Notes: generated by a model not told the origin, from the letters alone. A stretch of DNA of 15,889 nt from Methanosarcinales archaeon (GCA_013415595.1 JAAEEW010000155.1:1-15889); one strand, 5' to 3'. Shown: positions 1 to 6,892, counted from the stretch's first letter. A program made the numbers and translations.

Positions 1-97
1 GCCCTGAGATCTCGGCGCTTGCACTGCCTGCAAAAAGCGGCAGGAGGAGCCAGGCGAGAAGCAGCAAGAGGATCGGAGGGCAGGATCTTCGCCACAT
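1..97 (-). CDS. Secreted or membrane-anchored protein, N-terminal fragment (cut by window edge)
   Basis: The minus strand opens with ATG at 97-95 and stays open for 32 codons to the window edge. The product starts with a textbook Sec signal peptide: a short basic start (MWRRS), a long leucine-rich core (residues 9-22) and small residues ending in SASA, giving a likely signal peptidase site after about residue 28 (ASA before Glu). No in-frame start exists a short way upstream and there is no clear Shine-Dalgarno. A TATA-like element about 29 bases upstream fits a leaderless mRNA. The mature protein lies outside the window, so its function cannot be named. It is divergent from the HD-domain gene at 250. 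Confidence 0.6.
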   Translation of the reverse strand, partial: MWRRSCPPILLLLLAWLLLPLFAGSASAEISG

Positions 98-121
98 GTC
101 GAAGATTAGTTTTGGCCAGGA

Positions 122-130
122 AGTTATTTG
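122..130 (-). promoter_or_regulatory. Candidate TATA box for the minus-strand secreted protein
   Basis: Read on the minus strand this is CAAATAACT, an AT-rich patch in GC-rich surroundings, centred about 29 bases before the ATG at 97. That spacing puts transcription start at or next to the start codon. This is inferred from spacing and composition only. Confidence 0.3.
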
Positions 131-249
131 AAGCTTCCTGAGGCCATAGACCACAATAGACGCCCGGAAATGCTGAACTATGGATATGACCAGCCCTTTT
201 CCCGGGGCTCACGCCGCCTGCATGGCCCGAAACTTAAAGGGGCGACCAC

Positions 250-1446
250 ATGAGAGATATCAGAGATCCCATACACGGTTACGTCAAGCTCGATCCCCTG
301 GCCCTGGACCTGATCTCCACCCCCCAGGTTCAGCGGCTGCGCTGGATCAAGCAGCTGGGCCTGGCGGTGCTGGTCTATCCCGGAGCCAACCATAGCCGGT
401 TCGAACACTCCCTGGGAACCTACCACCTGGCCGGTCTTCTGGCCGGCCACCTGGGACTGAATTCGGAGGACGGGCAAAAGGTCCGGGCCGCCGCCCTCCT
501 CCACGACCTGGGCCACGGCCCCTTCTCCCATGCCACCGAGGGGGTGCTCTCCAGCTACCTGCGAAGAGAGCACGAGAAGGTCATCGACATCCTGCGGGAA
601 AGGGAGGTCCGCGAGGTCCTGAGCAGGCACGGCCTGGGTCCCCAGGAGGTCCAGCAGATGATCATGGGCCAGACGGAGCTTGGCAAGATGGTCAGCGGGG
701 AGATAGACGTGGACCGCATGGACTACCTGATCCGGGACGCCCACTACACCGGAGTGGCCTACGGAGTGATAGACCACCTGCGGCTCATGGAGAGGATGAT
801 GATTTACCAGGGCCGGCTGGTAATCGATGGCGGCGGCATGCAGGCGGCTGAGGCCCTGCTGGTATCCAGGCTGCTCATGCGCCCCACCGTCTACTACCAC
901 CATGTCTGCCGGATATCTGAATGTATGCTCTCCGGGGCCATACGCCACCTGATAGAGGAGGAGGGGGCGGACCCCAGAGGGATCAAGCGCATGGACGACA
1001 TGCAGCTCATGGCCTTCATGAACCAGGCCGGAGGCTACGCCGAGGAGATGGCAGAGCGCATAAAGTCCCGCCGCCTCTTCAAGAGGGCGGTCTACGCCGG
1101 ACGGGATAGCATCCCGTCGTCCTCCCTGAATGGCAATCCCCGCCGCCTAGCCGAGGAGATAGCCGGGGAGGCCGGCCTGGAGAGCAGCTACGTCCTGGTG
1201 GACCTGCCCCCGCCGGCGGAGTCCTCGGAGGGCAGCTTCATGGTCTTCAGTGAGGGCGAGACCAAGGCTCTTCGAGAGGTCTCCCCCCTGGTGAGCATCC
1301 TGGAGAGGGCTCATCGGGCCACCTGGCGCTTTGGAGTCTACACCCTGCCCGAGAGCAGAGAGGCGGTCATAAAGGCGGCGGAAAGGTGCCTGAATATCAG
1401 AAAGCACGCCCTTCAGCACACCTTCGCCGATATGGATGAGGCCTGA
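250..1446 (+). CDS. HD-domain phosphohydrolase, SAMHD1/dGTPase-like
   Basis: This is a 398-residue cytoplasmic HD-superfamily metal-dependent phosphohydrolase, related in motif layout to SAMHD1 and bacterial dNTP triphosphohydrolases. The signature residues are present in order: HSRFEHSLG at 48-56 (H53), HDLGHGPFSH at 85-94 (H85/D86 pair, H89, H94), and DVDRMDYLIRD at 153-163 supplying the last metal-binding aspartate. The N-terminal IRDPIHGYV (residues 4-12) is also typical of this branch. The likely activity is hydrolysis of dNTPs or another nucleotide, but the substrate cannot be read from sequence. The region after about residue 230 is less recognisable. ATG at 250 is preceded by a weak AAAGGGG at about 7 bases. 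It stands alone, about 90 bases before the next gene, and no allosteric nucleotide site was identified. Confidence 0.85.
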   Translation: MRDIRDPIHGYVKLDPLALDLISTPQVQRLRWIKQLGLAVLVYPGANHSRFEHSLGTYHLAGLLAGHLGLNSEDGQKVRAAALLHDLGHGPFSHATEGVLSSYLRREHEKVIDILREREVREVLSRHGLGPQEVQQMIMGQTELGKMVSGEIDVDRMDYLIRDAHYTGVAYGVIDHLRLMERMMIYQGRLVIDGGGMQAAEALLVSRLLMRPTVYYHHVCRISECMLSGAIRHLIEEEGADPRGIKRMDDMQLMAFMNQAGGYAEEMAERIKSRRLFKRAVYAGRDSIPSSSLNGNPRRLAEEIAGEAGLESSYVLVDLPPPAESSEGSFMVFSEGETKALREVSPLVSILERAHRATWRFGVYTLPESREAVIKAAERCLNIRKHALQHTFADMDEA

Positions 1447-1535
1447 AATCCTCCACCAGGAGGTCCGGCTCGGTACTGGGGCAATGGACAGCAGAACGGT
1501 TACATTTAAGACCGGGCAGCCAGTGGAGTAAAAGG

Positions 1536-1961
1536 ATGCCATTCAACGCTGATCGAAAAGTCATCATCAAGACCATTCAGACCATGAACCAGCACCTCCC
1601 CAGCAAGAGGAAGACCCTGGCTGAGCTGCTGGAGGAGGAGAAGCCCGGGATCAGGGGTAAGGACAACACCTTTTACATAATGGACAAAGCGGAGCTGGAG
1701 CTCATCTCCCAGAACGTGCCCCGCTACTACTGGAAGCGGATCAGGCTGCCCCTGCTGATCGAGATGTCTCCAGACCTGGGCAGCGGCTCGGCCCGGGTCC
1801 AGGGGGAGGTGGAGAGCGAGCTGGTATCCAAGCTGCTCGGCCTGAAGAAGGGATACGACAAGTTCATCGTCATCTATCTGCCCGATGTGAGAGAACTGCG
1901 CCGCAAGCTGCCCACCACCAGCCAGTACGCCTTCGTCACCTCGCTGCGGGAAGAGTACTAG
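1536..1961 (+). CDS. UPF0216 (DUF61) family protein
   Basis: This 141-residue protein matches my recollection of the archaeal UPF0216/DUF61 family: an early LPSKRKTLAELL segment (residues 22-33), a central YYWKRIRLPLLIEMSP stretch (about 64-79), and a hydrophobic C-terminal part (FIVIYLPDVRELRRKLPT). The family is nearly archaea-specific and has no established function that I know of. No signal peptide or membrane helix is visible, so it is probably cytoplasmic. The start is supported by GGAG seven bases before ATG. It follows the HD gene by about 90 bases on the same strand and may share its transcript. A TATA box right after its stop suggests the next gene has its own promoter. Confidence 0.8.
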   Translation: MPFNADRKVIIKTIQTMNQHLPSKRKTLAELLEEEKPGIRGKDNTFYIMDKAELELISQNVPRYYWKRIRLPLLIEMSPDLGSGSARVQGEVESELVSKLLGLKKGYDKFIVIYLPDVRELRRKLPTTSQYAFVTSLREEY

Positions 1962-1967
1962 ATTGCT

Positions 1968-1985
1968 GGAAAAAGCATTTATAGA
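1968..1985 (+). promoter_or_regulatory. Archaeal promoter (BRE + TATA) of the 34-residue repeat gene
   Basis: A purine-rich BRE-like run (GGAAAAAGC) is followed by TTTATAG at 1978-1984, a good match to the archaeal TATA consensus in GC-rich DNA. Transcription would start near 2005, just ahead of an AAGGGTG Shine-Dalgarno and the ATG at 2016. Confidence 0.6.
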
Positions 1986-2015
1986 TTCCTCACTATTTTA
2001 TCTAAGGGTGCTTTT

Positions 2016-2570
2016 ATGGACCAGTCGTTAGACCATTTCATCAGGCTCTTTGCCGAGAGCATGTCCCGCGGGAACTACAAGGAAGCGGCCAGGATCAGGG
2101 AGGAGCATTCCATCCCCTCGGAGATGCTCCAGGAGGCGGTAATGGCCGCCTTCAAGCGCCAGGTGGCCGAAGGGCAGTACTCCATCGCCGCCGAGCTGGG
2201 GAAACAGTACCATCTGCCCGAGAGCCTGGTGAAGGATGTCGCTGCCAGGTCGTTTCAGAGAAAGCTGGAGAGCGAGCATTTCAAGGCTGCCGCCGACTAC
2301 GCCAAGGAGTACGACCTTCCCCAGGACCTGGTTAGGGAGGCTGCCGTCCAGGCCTTCAGGAAGAGCATGAGCTTTGGCCTGGAGAAGAACGCGGCGGAGA
2401 TCGCGGTGGACTTTGAGCTGCCGGAGAGCATGATACAGGAGGCGGCAGGGGCCTCCTTCAGGAGCTACATGAAGGCCGGGCTTTACCGCAAGGCTCTGAC
2501 CATCGCCAGGAAGTACAACCTGCCCGGAGAGATGGTGACCGAGGCCGAGAACAAGATGGCCGGCAGGTGA
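2016..2570 (+). CDS. Helical repeat protein built from five exact 34-residue units
   Basis: The 184-residue product is almost entirely five gapless 34-residue repeats at residues 11-44, 45-78, 79-112, 113-146 and 147-180. The consensus reads roughly SF-x3-M-x-x-G-x-Y-x-x-AAE-I-A-x-x-Y-x-LPE-x-LV-x-EAA. Each unit looks like two short helices joined at an invariant proline (IP or LP). The period equals that of TPR and PPR motifs, but conserved positions (Phe2, Ala14/15, Tyr21, Leu-Pro 23-24) are not those of a standard TPR, so this is either a diverged TPR-like solenoid or a separate family. The charge pattern and lack of a signal peptide suggest a cytoplasmic scaffold. The start has AGGGTG about 5 bases upstream and its own TATA box. 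No function is assigned. Confidence 0.85.
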   Translation: MDQSLDHFIRLFAESMSRGNYKEAARIREEHSIPSEMLQEAVMAAFKRQVAEGQYSIAAELGKQYHLPESLVKDVAARSFQRKLESEHFKAAADYAKEYDLPQDLVREAAVQAFRKSMSFGLEKNAAEIAVDFELPESMIQEAAGASFRSYMKAGLYRKALTIARKYNLPGEMVTEAENKMAGR

Positions 2571-2606
2571 AGTCTATAGCTCAATGGCACCAGATCGGCC
2601 AATAGC

Positions 2607-2637
2607 GCCCGGATAATGGTAATAAACGTGCCCGGGC
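2607..2637. promoter_or_regulatory. Inverted repeat and TATA-like element before thiDN
   Basis: GCCCGG at 2607-2612 pairs with CCGGGC at 2632-2637 around a 19-base AT-richer loop that holds a TATA-like GTAATAAA at 2619-2626. The TATA-like element lies about 28 bases before the thiDN ATG, which has no Shine-Dalgarno, so a leaderless transcript is plausible. An inverted repeat flanking the TATA box would suit a repressor such as the archaeal thiamine regulator ThiR. That role is a guess. Confidence 0.3.
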
Positions 2638-2650
2638 ATACCGCACCCTG

Positions 2651-3988
2651 ATGACCCATATTACTGTTCTCTCCATCGGCGGCTCCGACTCGGGCGGCGG
2701 AGCCGGAATTCAGGCCGACGTCAAGACCTTTGCCGCCCTGGATGTCCACGGCACCACGGCCATAACCGCCATCACCGCCCAGAACACCCTGGGAGTAAGC
2801 CAGGTCTTCCCCCTGGACCCAGGCCAGGTACAGTCCCAGCTGGAGGCGGTGCTGGAGGATTTCGAGATAGCGTTTGCCAAGACGGGGATGCTCTACTCCC
2901 CGGAGATCGTCTCCCTGGTGGCCGACGTCCTTCGCCGCTGGAAGGTGGGGCTGGTCCTGGACCCGGTGATGGCCGCGGAGGCCGGCGGCCTGCTGCTGGG
3001 GAGCAGGGCCAGGGATCCCCTGGTCCGAGAGCTAATCCCCCTGGCGGCAGTGGTCACACCCAACATCTTCGAGGCCCGGGCATTGACCGGACTGCCGGTC
3101 CGGGACCGTGAGGGGGCGGTAGAGGCCGGAAAGAAGATCGTGGAGATGGGGGCACAGGCGGCGGTGGTCACCGGGGGCCACCTGGACATGACCGACGTGC
3201 TGGTGACCGCAGATCAGGTCCACCTCCTGCCCGGGCGGCGGGAGGCGGGGGGAAACCACGGAGTGGGATGCACCTACTCCGCCGCCCTGACCGCCTACCT
3301 GGCCCGGGGGCTCCCAATGGTGGAGGCGGCGGGAAAAGCCCAGCAGTTCGCCGCCATGGCAGTGGCCAGGAGCCGGCCGGCGGGACGGGGAGTTCATCCG
3401 GTGAACCAGACCGGGTCGCTCCAGGACCAGGCAATGCGCTTCTCGGCTCTCTGCTCCCTGGACCAGGGGCTGACCGCCCTTCTGGATGAGCCGGATTTCT
3501 GGGAGTTCATCCCCGAGGTTGGCTCTAACCTGGCCATGGCCGTCCCCGGGGCGGCTGGACCGGAGGACGTGGCCGCCGTGGAGGGAAGGCTGGTTCGCGC
3601 CGGAAGGCGGGTCCACCAATCCGGATGCCTGCGGTTCGGGGCCAGCAACCACATGGCCCGGGCCGTGCTGGCAGCCATGAAGTTCGATCCCCGGGTCAGG
3701 GCGGCCATGAACCTCAGGCACAGCCAGGAGATGCTGAATGCTGCACAGGAGCTAGGCCTCAGCATGGCCAGCTTCGACCGCCGGGACGAGCCGGAGGGAG
3801 AGGAGACCATGAGCTGGGGGGTGGCGAAGGCGGCAGAGGAAACGGGGTTTGTCCCGGAGATCGTCTGGGACGGTGGGGGCCTGGGAAAGGAGCCCATGAT
3901 CCGCTTGCTGGGCATAGACGCATTGACGGTGGCCGCCCTGGCCGTCAGGATAGTCAGGTTTTGCAAGAAAGGTGATAGGAAGATATAA
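2651..3988 (+). CDS. thiDN: ThiD-ThiN fusion: HMP/HMP-P kinase and thiamine-phosphate synthase
   Basis: This 445-residue cytoplasmic fusion serves two thiamine steps. The N-terminal ThiD kinase (about residues 1-255) phosphorylates hydroxymethylpyrimidine twice: it has GGSDSGGGAGIQAD (10-23), LDPVMA (103-108), VVTPN (134-138) and the anion-hole/catalytic HGVGC (203-207, C207). The C-terminal ThiN domain (about 262-440) joins HMP-PP to thiazole phosphate: it has GSNLAMAVPGA (291-301) and FGASNHMARA (339-348), followed by FDRRDEP (375-381). ThiN replaces ThiE in many archaea. The usual Thr in the ThiD Cys loop (HGTGC) is Val here. The ATG at 2651 lacks a Shine-Dalgarno and the transcript may be leaderless. 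The gene's stop codon lies inside the TATA box of eS17, so the next unit starts immediately. Confidence 0.92.
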   Translation: MTHITVLSIGGSDSGGGAGIQADVKTFAALDVHGTTAITAITAQNTLGVSQVFPLDPGQVQSQLEAVLEDFEIAFAKTGMLYSPEIVSLVADVLRRWKVGLVLDPVMAAEAGGLLLGSRARDPLVRELIPLAAVVTPNIFEARALTGLPVRDREGAVEAGKKIVEMGAQAAVVTGGHLDMTDVLVTADQVHLLPGRREAGGNHGVGCTYSAALTAYLARGLPMVEAAGKAQQFAAMAVARSRPAGRGVHPVNQTGSLQDQAMRFSALCSLDQGLTALLDEPDFWEFIPEVGSNLAMAVPGAAGPEDVAAVEGRLVRAGRRVHQSGCLRFGASNHMARAVLAAMKFDPRVRAAMNLRHSQEMLNAAQELGLSMASFDRRDEPEGEETMSWGVAKAAEETGFVPEIVWDGGGLGKEPMIRLLGIDALTVAALAVRIVRFCKKGDRKI

Positions 3989-3990
3989 AT
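3978..3990 (+). promoter_or_regulatory. Promoter of the eS17-dapA-dapB operon
   Basis: GATATAAAT at 3982-3990, preceded by purine-rich GGAA, is the best archaeal TATA box in the window. It overlaps the last codons and TAA of thiDN. Transcription would begin near 4012, leaving a short leader that carries the GGAG Shine-Dalgarno at 4019-4022. Confidence 0.65.
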
Positions 3991-4030
3991 TGTAGTCGTA
4001 TGCTTACGATCGCTGGCTGGAGTGTCAAGC

Positions 4031-4249
4031 ATGGGAAGCGTTAAGCCGAGTTATATTAAGAATTTCGCATTGAGCCTTATGAAGACTTATGAGGGTGCCT
4101 TCAACACTAATTTTGACAACAATAAGGAGAAGGTCAGAGAATATACCGACATAAGGAACAAGACCATCAGAAACAGGGTGGCTGGATACATCACTCGAGT
4201 GCTGGAACAGAAGGCCTCCCGTAGAAGAGAGGTCGAGAGGGATGTTTGA
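4031..4249 (+). CDS. rps17e: 30S ribosomal protein eS17 (S17e)
   Basis: This small basic protein of 72 residues is eS17, part of the archaeal/eukaryotic small ribosomal subunit. The family pattern is clear: VKPSYIKNFALSLM at the N terminus, then FNTNFDNNKEKV, and RNKTIRNRVAGYITR near the C terminus. I place the start at ATG 4031, because GGAG (4019-4022) sits eight bases upstream and eS17 proteins normally begin MGx. An in-frame GTG at 4022 would overlap that Shine-Dalgarno. The last eight bases overlap the start of dapA, so the two are probably translationally coupled. The lysine-rich tail probably contacts rRNA. Confidence 0.93.
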   Translation: MGSVKPSYIKNFALSLMKTYEGAFNTNFDNNKEKVREYTDIRNKTIRNRVAGYITRVLEQKASRRREVERDV

Positions 4250-5117
4250 AGGCGTACTGCCCGCCATCATAACGCCATTCAAGGACGACGGAGAGGTGGA
4301 CGAAGACGGCCTGAGGAGCATCGTGGAGATGCTCTCTGCCTCAGGCGTGTCAGGAATGGTCCCCTGCGGCACCACAGGTGAGTCCGCAACGCTGAGCTTC
4401 GAGGAGCATAAGAAGGTAGTGGAGATCGTTGTTGATGCGGCCAGCGTTCCAGTGGTGGCCGGGACCGGATCCAACAACACCAAAGAAGCCCTGGAACTCA
4501 CCAAGCACGCCGCCAACGCCGGCGCAGATGCCGCCCTTTTGATCACCCCCTACTACAACAAGCCAAACGAGAGGGGAATTCTGGAGCACTACGGCAAGAT
4601 CGCGGGCAGCTGTGACATACCTATCGTGCTTTACAACATACCCAAGAGGACCGGCCTGGAGATGAGGCCTGAGCTGATTGCCAGGCTGGCGGAGATCCCG
4701 GGCATCGTTGCCGTGAAGGAGGCCAGCGGCAGCCTGAGCCAGGTATCCCGCATCATAGAGCTGACGGCGGGAAAGAACTTCACCGTCCTCTCCGGGGACG
4801 ACGATCTGACCATCCCCATGATGTCCCTGGGCGCTGCCGGAGTGATCTCCGTGGTGGCCAACGTGGCCCCCAGGAAGACCATCGAGATGGTCAGGGCATT
4901 TCAAAGCGGCGACCTGCAGAAGGCCAGGAAGATCCACTACGAGCTGGCTCCCCTGGTGCGGTCCATGTTCCTGGAGACCAATCCCATCCCGGTCAAGACC
5001 GCTTACCGGCTGATGGGGCTGCCGTCGGGACCCCTGAGGTTGCCTCTGGCCCCCATGTCCGCAGAGAACGAGGACAAGCTGAAGGAAGTCCTGGACAAGC
5101 TGGGCGAGTTCAGATGA
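4242..5117 (+). CDS. dapA: 4-hydroxy-tetrahydrodipicolinate synthase
   Basis: DapA condenses pyruvate with aspartate semialdehyde, the first committed step of the diaminopimelate route to lysine. At 291 residues it has the usual length for this TIM-barrel family. Visible active-site features are GTTGES (43-48), the tyrosine of YNIPKRTG (Y131, with R136 as the carboxylate-binding arginine) and the Schiff-base lysine in AVKEASG (K159). ATG 4242 lies within the end of eS17, so translation likely restarts after the eS17 stop, and its own stop overlaps dapB by four bases (ATGA). Related aldolases (N-acetylneuraminate lyase, KDG aldolase) share the fold, but adjacency to dapB makes DapA very likely. 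Confidence 0.96.
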   Translation: MFEGVLPAIITPFKDDGEVDEDGLRSIVEMLSASGVSGMVPCGTTGESATLSFEEHKKVVEIVVDAASVPVVAGTGSNNTKEALELTKHAANAGADAALLITPYYNKPNERGILEHYGKIAGSCDIPIVLYNIPKRTGLEMRPELIARLAEIPGIVAVKEASGSLSQVSRIIELTAGKNFTVLSGDDDLTIPMMSLGAAGVISVVANVAPRKTIEMVRAFQSGDLQKARKIHYELAPLVRSMFLETNPIPVKTAYRLMGLPSGPLRLPLAPMSAENEDKLKEVLDKLGEFR

Positions 5118-5899
5118 CCAGAGTGGCAATAACCGGCGCCCGTGGTCGCATGGGCAATCTGATCCTGGAGGAGATCAAGAATGCCCCGGATATCGAGCTG
5201 GTCGCTGCCTTCGACATCGTAGGCCTGGGCCAGAAGGTGATGGGGGATGTATTGCTCTCCGATGCCGGTGATCTGAAAAAGGTCTTGCAGGAGACCCGCC
5301 CGGACGTAATGATCGATTTCACCGTGGCCTCTGCCGCCACGGACAACATCTGCACGGCGGCGGAGGTGGGAGTCTCCCTGGTCGTGGGCACTACCGGATT
5401 TTCCCCTGAGCAGACCACCAGGATTCACCGGGCCATCGAAGACGGCCAGGTGGCGGCAGTGATCTCTCCCAACTTCAGCGTGGGCGTCAACGTCTTTTGG
5501 AAGCTGGTGGAGGCGGCAGCCATGGCCCTGAGGGAGTACGATGTGGAGGTAATCGAGGCCCACCACAACAAGAAGAGGGACGCCCCCAGCGGCACGGCGG
5601 TCAAGACGGTGGAGATCCTGAGGGAGAGCATGGGGCTGGACAGGGTGGTCCACGGCCGGGAGGGGCTTGCAGTCCGCACCAAAGAGATAGGGGTGCACGC
5701 CGTCAGGGCTGGAGACATCGTGGGAGACCACACCGTCCTCTTCGCCGGTCCGGGCGAGAGGTTGGAGATCAAGCACCAGGCCCACAGCCGGGCGGCCTTT
5801 GCCTCCGGCGCGGTGAGGGCTGCCGGCTGGGTGGCTGGGGTCAAGCCGGGGATCTACAGCATGGCCGACGTCCTGGCTGGAGTCGATCCATCCGTCTGA
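5114..5899 (+). CDS. dapB: 4-hydroxy-tetrahydrodipicolinate reductase
   Basis: DapB reduces the DapA product with NAD(P)H to tetrahydrodipicolinate. The 261-residue sequence shows the Rossmann nucleotide loop GARGRMG (8-14), VGTTGFS (91-97), and the signature EAHHNKKRDAPSGTA (148-162), with H150/H151 and K154 in the expected catalytic positions. A second conserved segment is VGDHTVLFAGPGE (203-215). ATG 5114 overlaps the dapA stop by four bases, a typical coupled arrangement. The rest of the lysine pathway (an LL-DAP aminotransferase route is usual in methanogens) is not in this window. Confidence 0.97.
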   Translation: MTRVAITGARGRMGNLILEEIKNAPDIELVAAFDIVGLGQKVMGDVLLSDAGDLKKVLQETRPDVMIDFTVASAATDNICTAAEVGVSLVVGTTGFSPEQTTRIHRAIEDGQVAAVISPNFSVGVNVFWKLVEAAAMALREYDVEVIEAHHNKKRDAPSGTAVKTVEILRESMGLDRVVHGREGLAVRTKEIGVHAVRAGDIVGDHTVLFAGPGERLEIKHQAHSRAAFASGAVRAAGWVAGVKPGIYSMADVLAGVDPSV

Positions 5900-5902
5900 A
5901 AT

Positions 5903-5934
5903 CTGATATGCACAGCCTCTGATATGTATAGCCT
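5903..5934. repeat. Tandem 16-bp duplication at a gene start
   Basis: Two adjacent 16-base copies, CTGATATGCACAGCCT at 5903-5918 and CTGATATGTATAGCCT at 5919-5934, differ at two positions. The second copy contains the ATG of the following gene; the first contains a decoy ATG that meets a stop after four codons. Confidence 0.8.
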
Positions 5935-6352
5935 GGAATTGGAGAGCAAGGCCCTGCAAAACGGCAAGCAGAGCATCGAGCCGTTGTCCATGGCTGAGTA
6001 CACGGTGGGCTTTTGCAGCCGGTGCCAGAGCCAGATGAAGAGCCTGGCCTACTTTTTTGCCGACGACTGCTGGCTGGTGGCTGCGTCCTGTCCAGGGTGC
6101 AACACCCCCAACCTGCTGCAGTACGACCGGGATTGGAACTGGATCAAAGATATGCCCCTGACCCTGGCCAGGAGGGCCACCAGAGTCTCCGAGCTCCCCC
6201 GGGAGCAACTGGAGGCCGTCTTCACCCCGGCGGAGATCCGGGATATGCTGGCCTGCGAGGAGGGGCGGCCCTACGTCAGACAGAACCTCTACCGGGCCAG
6301 GGCCAAGTTCGAACTGTTCGAGGAGAAGTTCCGCTTCAAGATCGAGCTGTGA
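5924..6352 (+). CDS. Small two-CxxC (probable zinc-binding) protein of unknown function
   Basis: I do not recognise a named family for this 142-residue protein. It has two CxxC pairs, C31/C34 (CSRC) and C56/C59 (CPGC), separated by 21 residues, the usual layout of a four-cysteine zinc ribbon. A charged helical C-terminal half follows (about residues 78-142, rich in R and E). No signal peptide or membrane segment is seen. A zinc ribbon plus a charged helix could bind nucleic acid or protein, but nothing more specific can be claimed. It starts 24 bases after dapB on the same strand and may be read from the same transcript. The start lacks a Shine-Dalgarno; ATG at 5990 is an alternative that keeps both cysteine pairs. 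Confidence 0.75.
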   Translation: MYSLELESKALQNGKQSIEPLSMAEYTVGFCSRCQSQMKSLAYFFADDCWLVAASCPGCNTPNLLQYDRDWNWIKDMPLTLARRATRVSELPREQLEAVFTPAEIRDMLACEEGRPYVRQNLYRARAKFELFEEKFRFKIEL

Positions 6353-6464
6353 GCCCCTGGTTGCCGGCCCGCAGCCGGCCCGGCGATGCGCCCCCGGCAA
6401 GGCTCCGCTCAGGGGCGAATGGAGAAATGTCAGACCAGAGCGGCAGGAGGCGTCTTTAAGCTGC
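6353..6464. other. GC-rich gene-free spacer between convergent genes
   Basis: No gene is seen. The spacer contains GCCGGC repeated five bases apart near 6363-6379, able to form a short hairpin, and a CGCCCC/GGGGCG pair further on. It lies between the 3' ends of the zinc-ribbon gene and the convergent ywbE gene, so a termination role is the simplest reading, although no long T tract is present. Confidence 0.4.
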
Positions 6465-6689
6465 TCAGTGCTGGGAGGAGGAGGAATCCTGGGCCTGAGG
6501 CAGGATCTCCATCACCCGGCCCACCCTGCCGTCCTGGAGACGGACCTTTATTCCCCGGGGATGGCGGGGGGAGTTGGTGAGGATCTCCCTGACCACGCCC
6601 CGGCTCGTCTTTCCCGTGCGCTGGTCCTGTTTTAAAACGATATCCACCGTCATTCCCGGGCGGATGTCCTTGCGATTGACTACGGCCAC
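6465..6689 (-). CDS. YwbE family protein
   Basis: The 74-residue product matches the small YwbE family (DUF2196) as I recall it: NRKDIRPGM (5-13), VLKQDQRTGK (18-27), SRGVVREILTNSP (29-41) and HPRGIKVRLQDGRVGRV (43-59). These proteins occur in bacteria and archaea, often around 65-70 residues, and form a compact beta-rich domain without an established function. The start is GTG at 6689-6687; the nearest upstream ATG is in another frame and no strong Shine-Dalgarno is visible. The serine/glutamine tail (SSSSQH) is an ordinary variable end. It stands alone on the minus strand, convergent with the dap cluster. Confidence 0.85.
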   Translation of the reverse strand: MAVVNRKDIRPGMTVDIVLKQDQRTGKTSRGVVREILTNSPRHPRGIKVRLQDGRVGRVMEILPQAQDSSSSQH

Positions 6690-6892
6690 GACCCCGGTCT
6701 TGGACTTCCATCATTGATCTACCTTTTGGGCTGACGCTGATCGGCGATTGTCCTGGGACTGGCTGGCCAGGGGTCCGACCCAGCCGGATCCCCCGGCCCA
6801 GACGACGTCGATTCGGGGGGAAGGCCCGGGAACCTTTCGGTCCATGGGGCACGAAGGTGTTATGAATCAAAGGCCCCCAAACCTCCAGGGCA

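Noticed and set aside
2576..2590. tRNA-like A box (TAGCTCAATGGC) suggesting a tRNA gene
   Set aside because: There is no T-arm (GGTTCRANTCC), no acceptor stem pairing and no anticodon arm in the following 80 bases.
2575..2650. TPP riboswitch before thiDN (GGATAATG resembles part of the THI element)
   Set aside because: The other essential conserved block (CTGAGA) is missing, and there is not enough room for the full two-arm fold.
5003..6400. Long minus-strand open frame of 465 codons across dapB
   Set aside because: It lies opposite dapB and the zinc-ribbon gene, both of which are well supported. The translation is rich in His, Gly and Leu with no motifs, as expected for an antisense frame in GC-rich coding DNA.
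6386..6580. 64-codon plus-strand open frame
   Set aside because: It is mostly antisense to the YwbE gene and its sequence is Arg/Pro/Gly-rich without motif or ribosome site.
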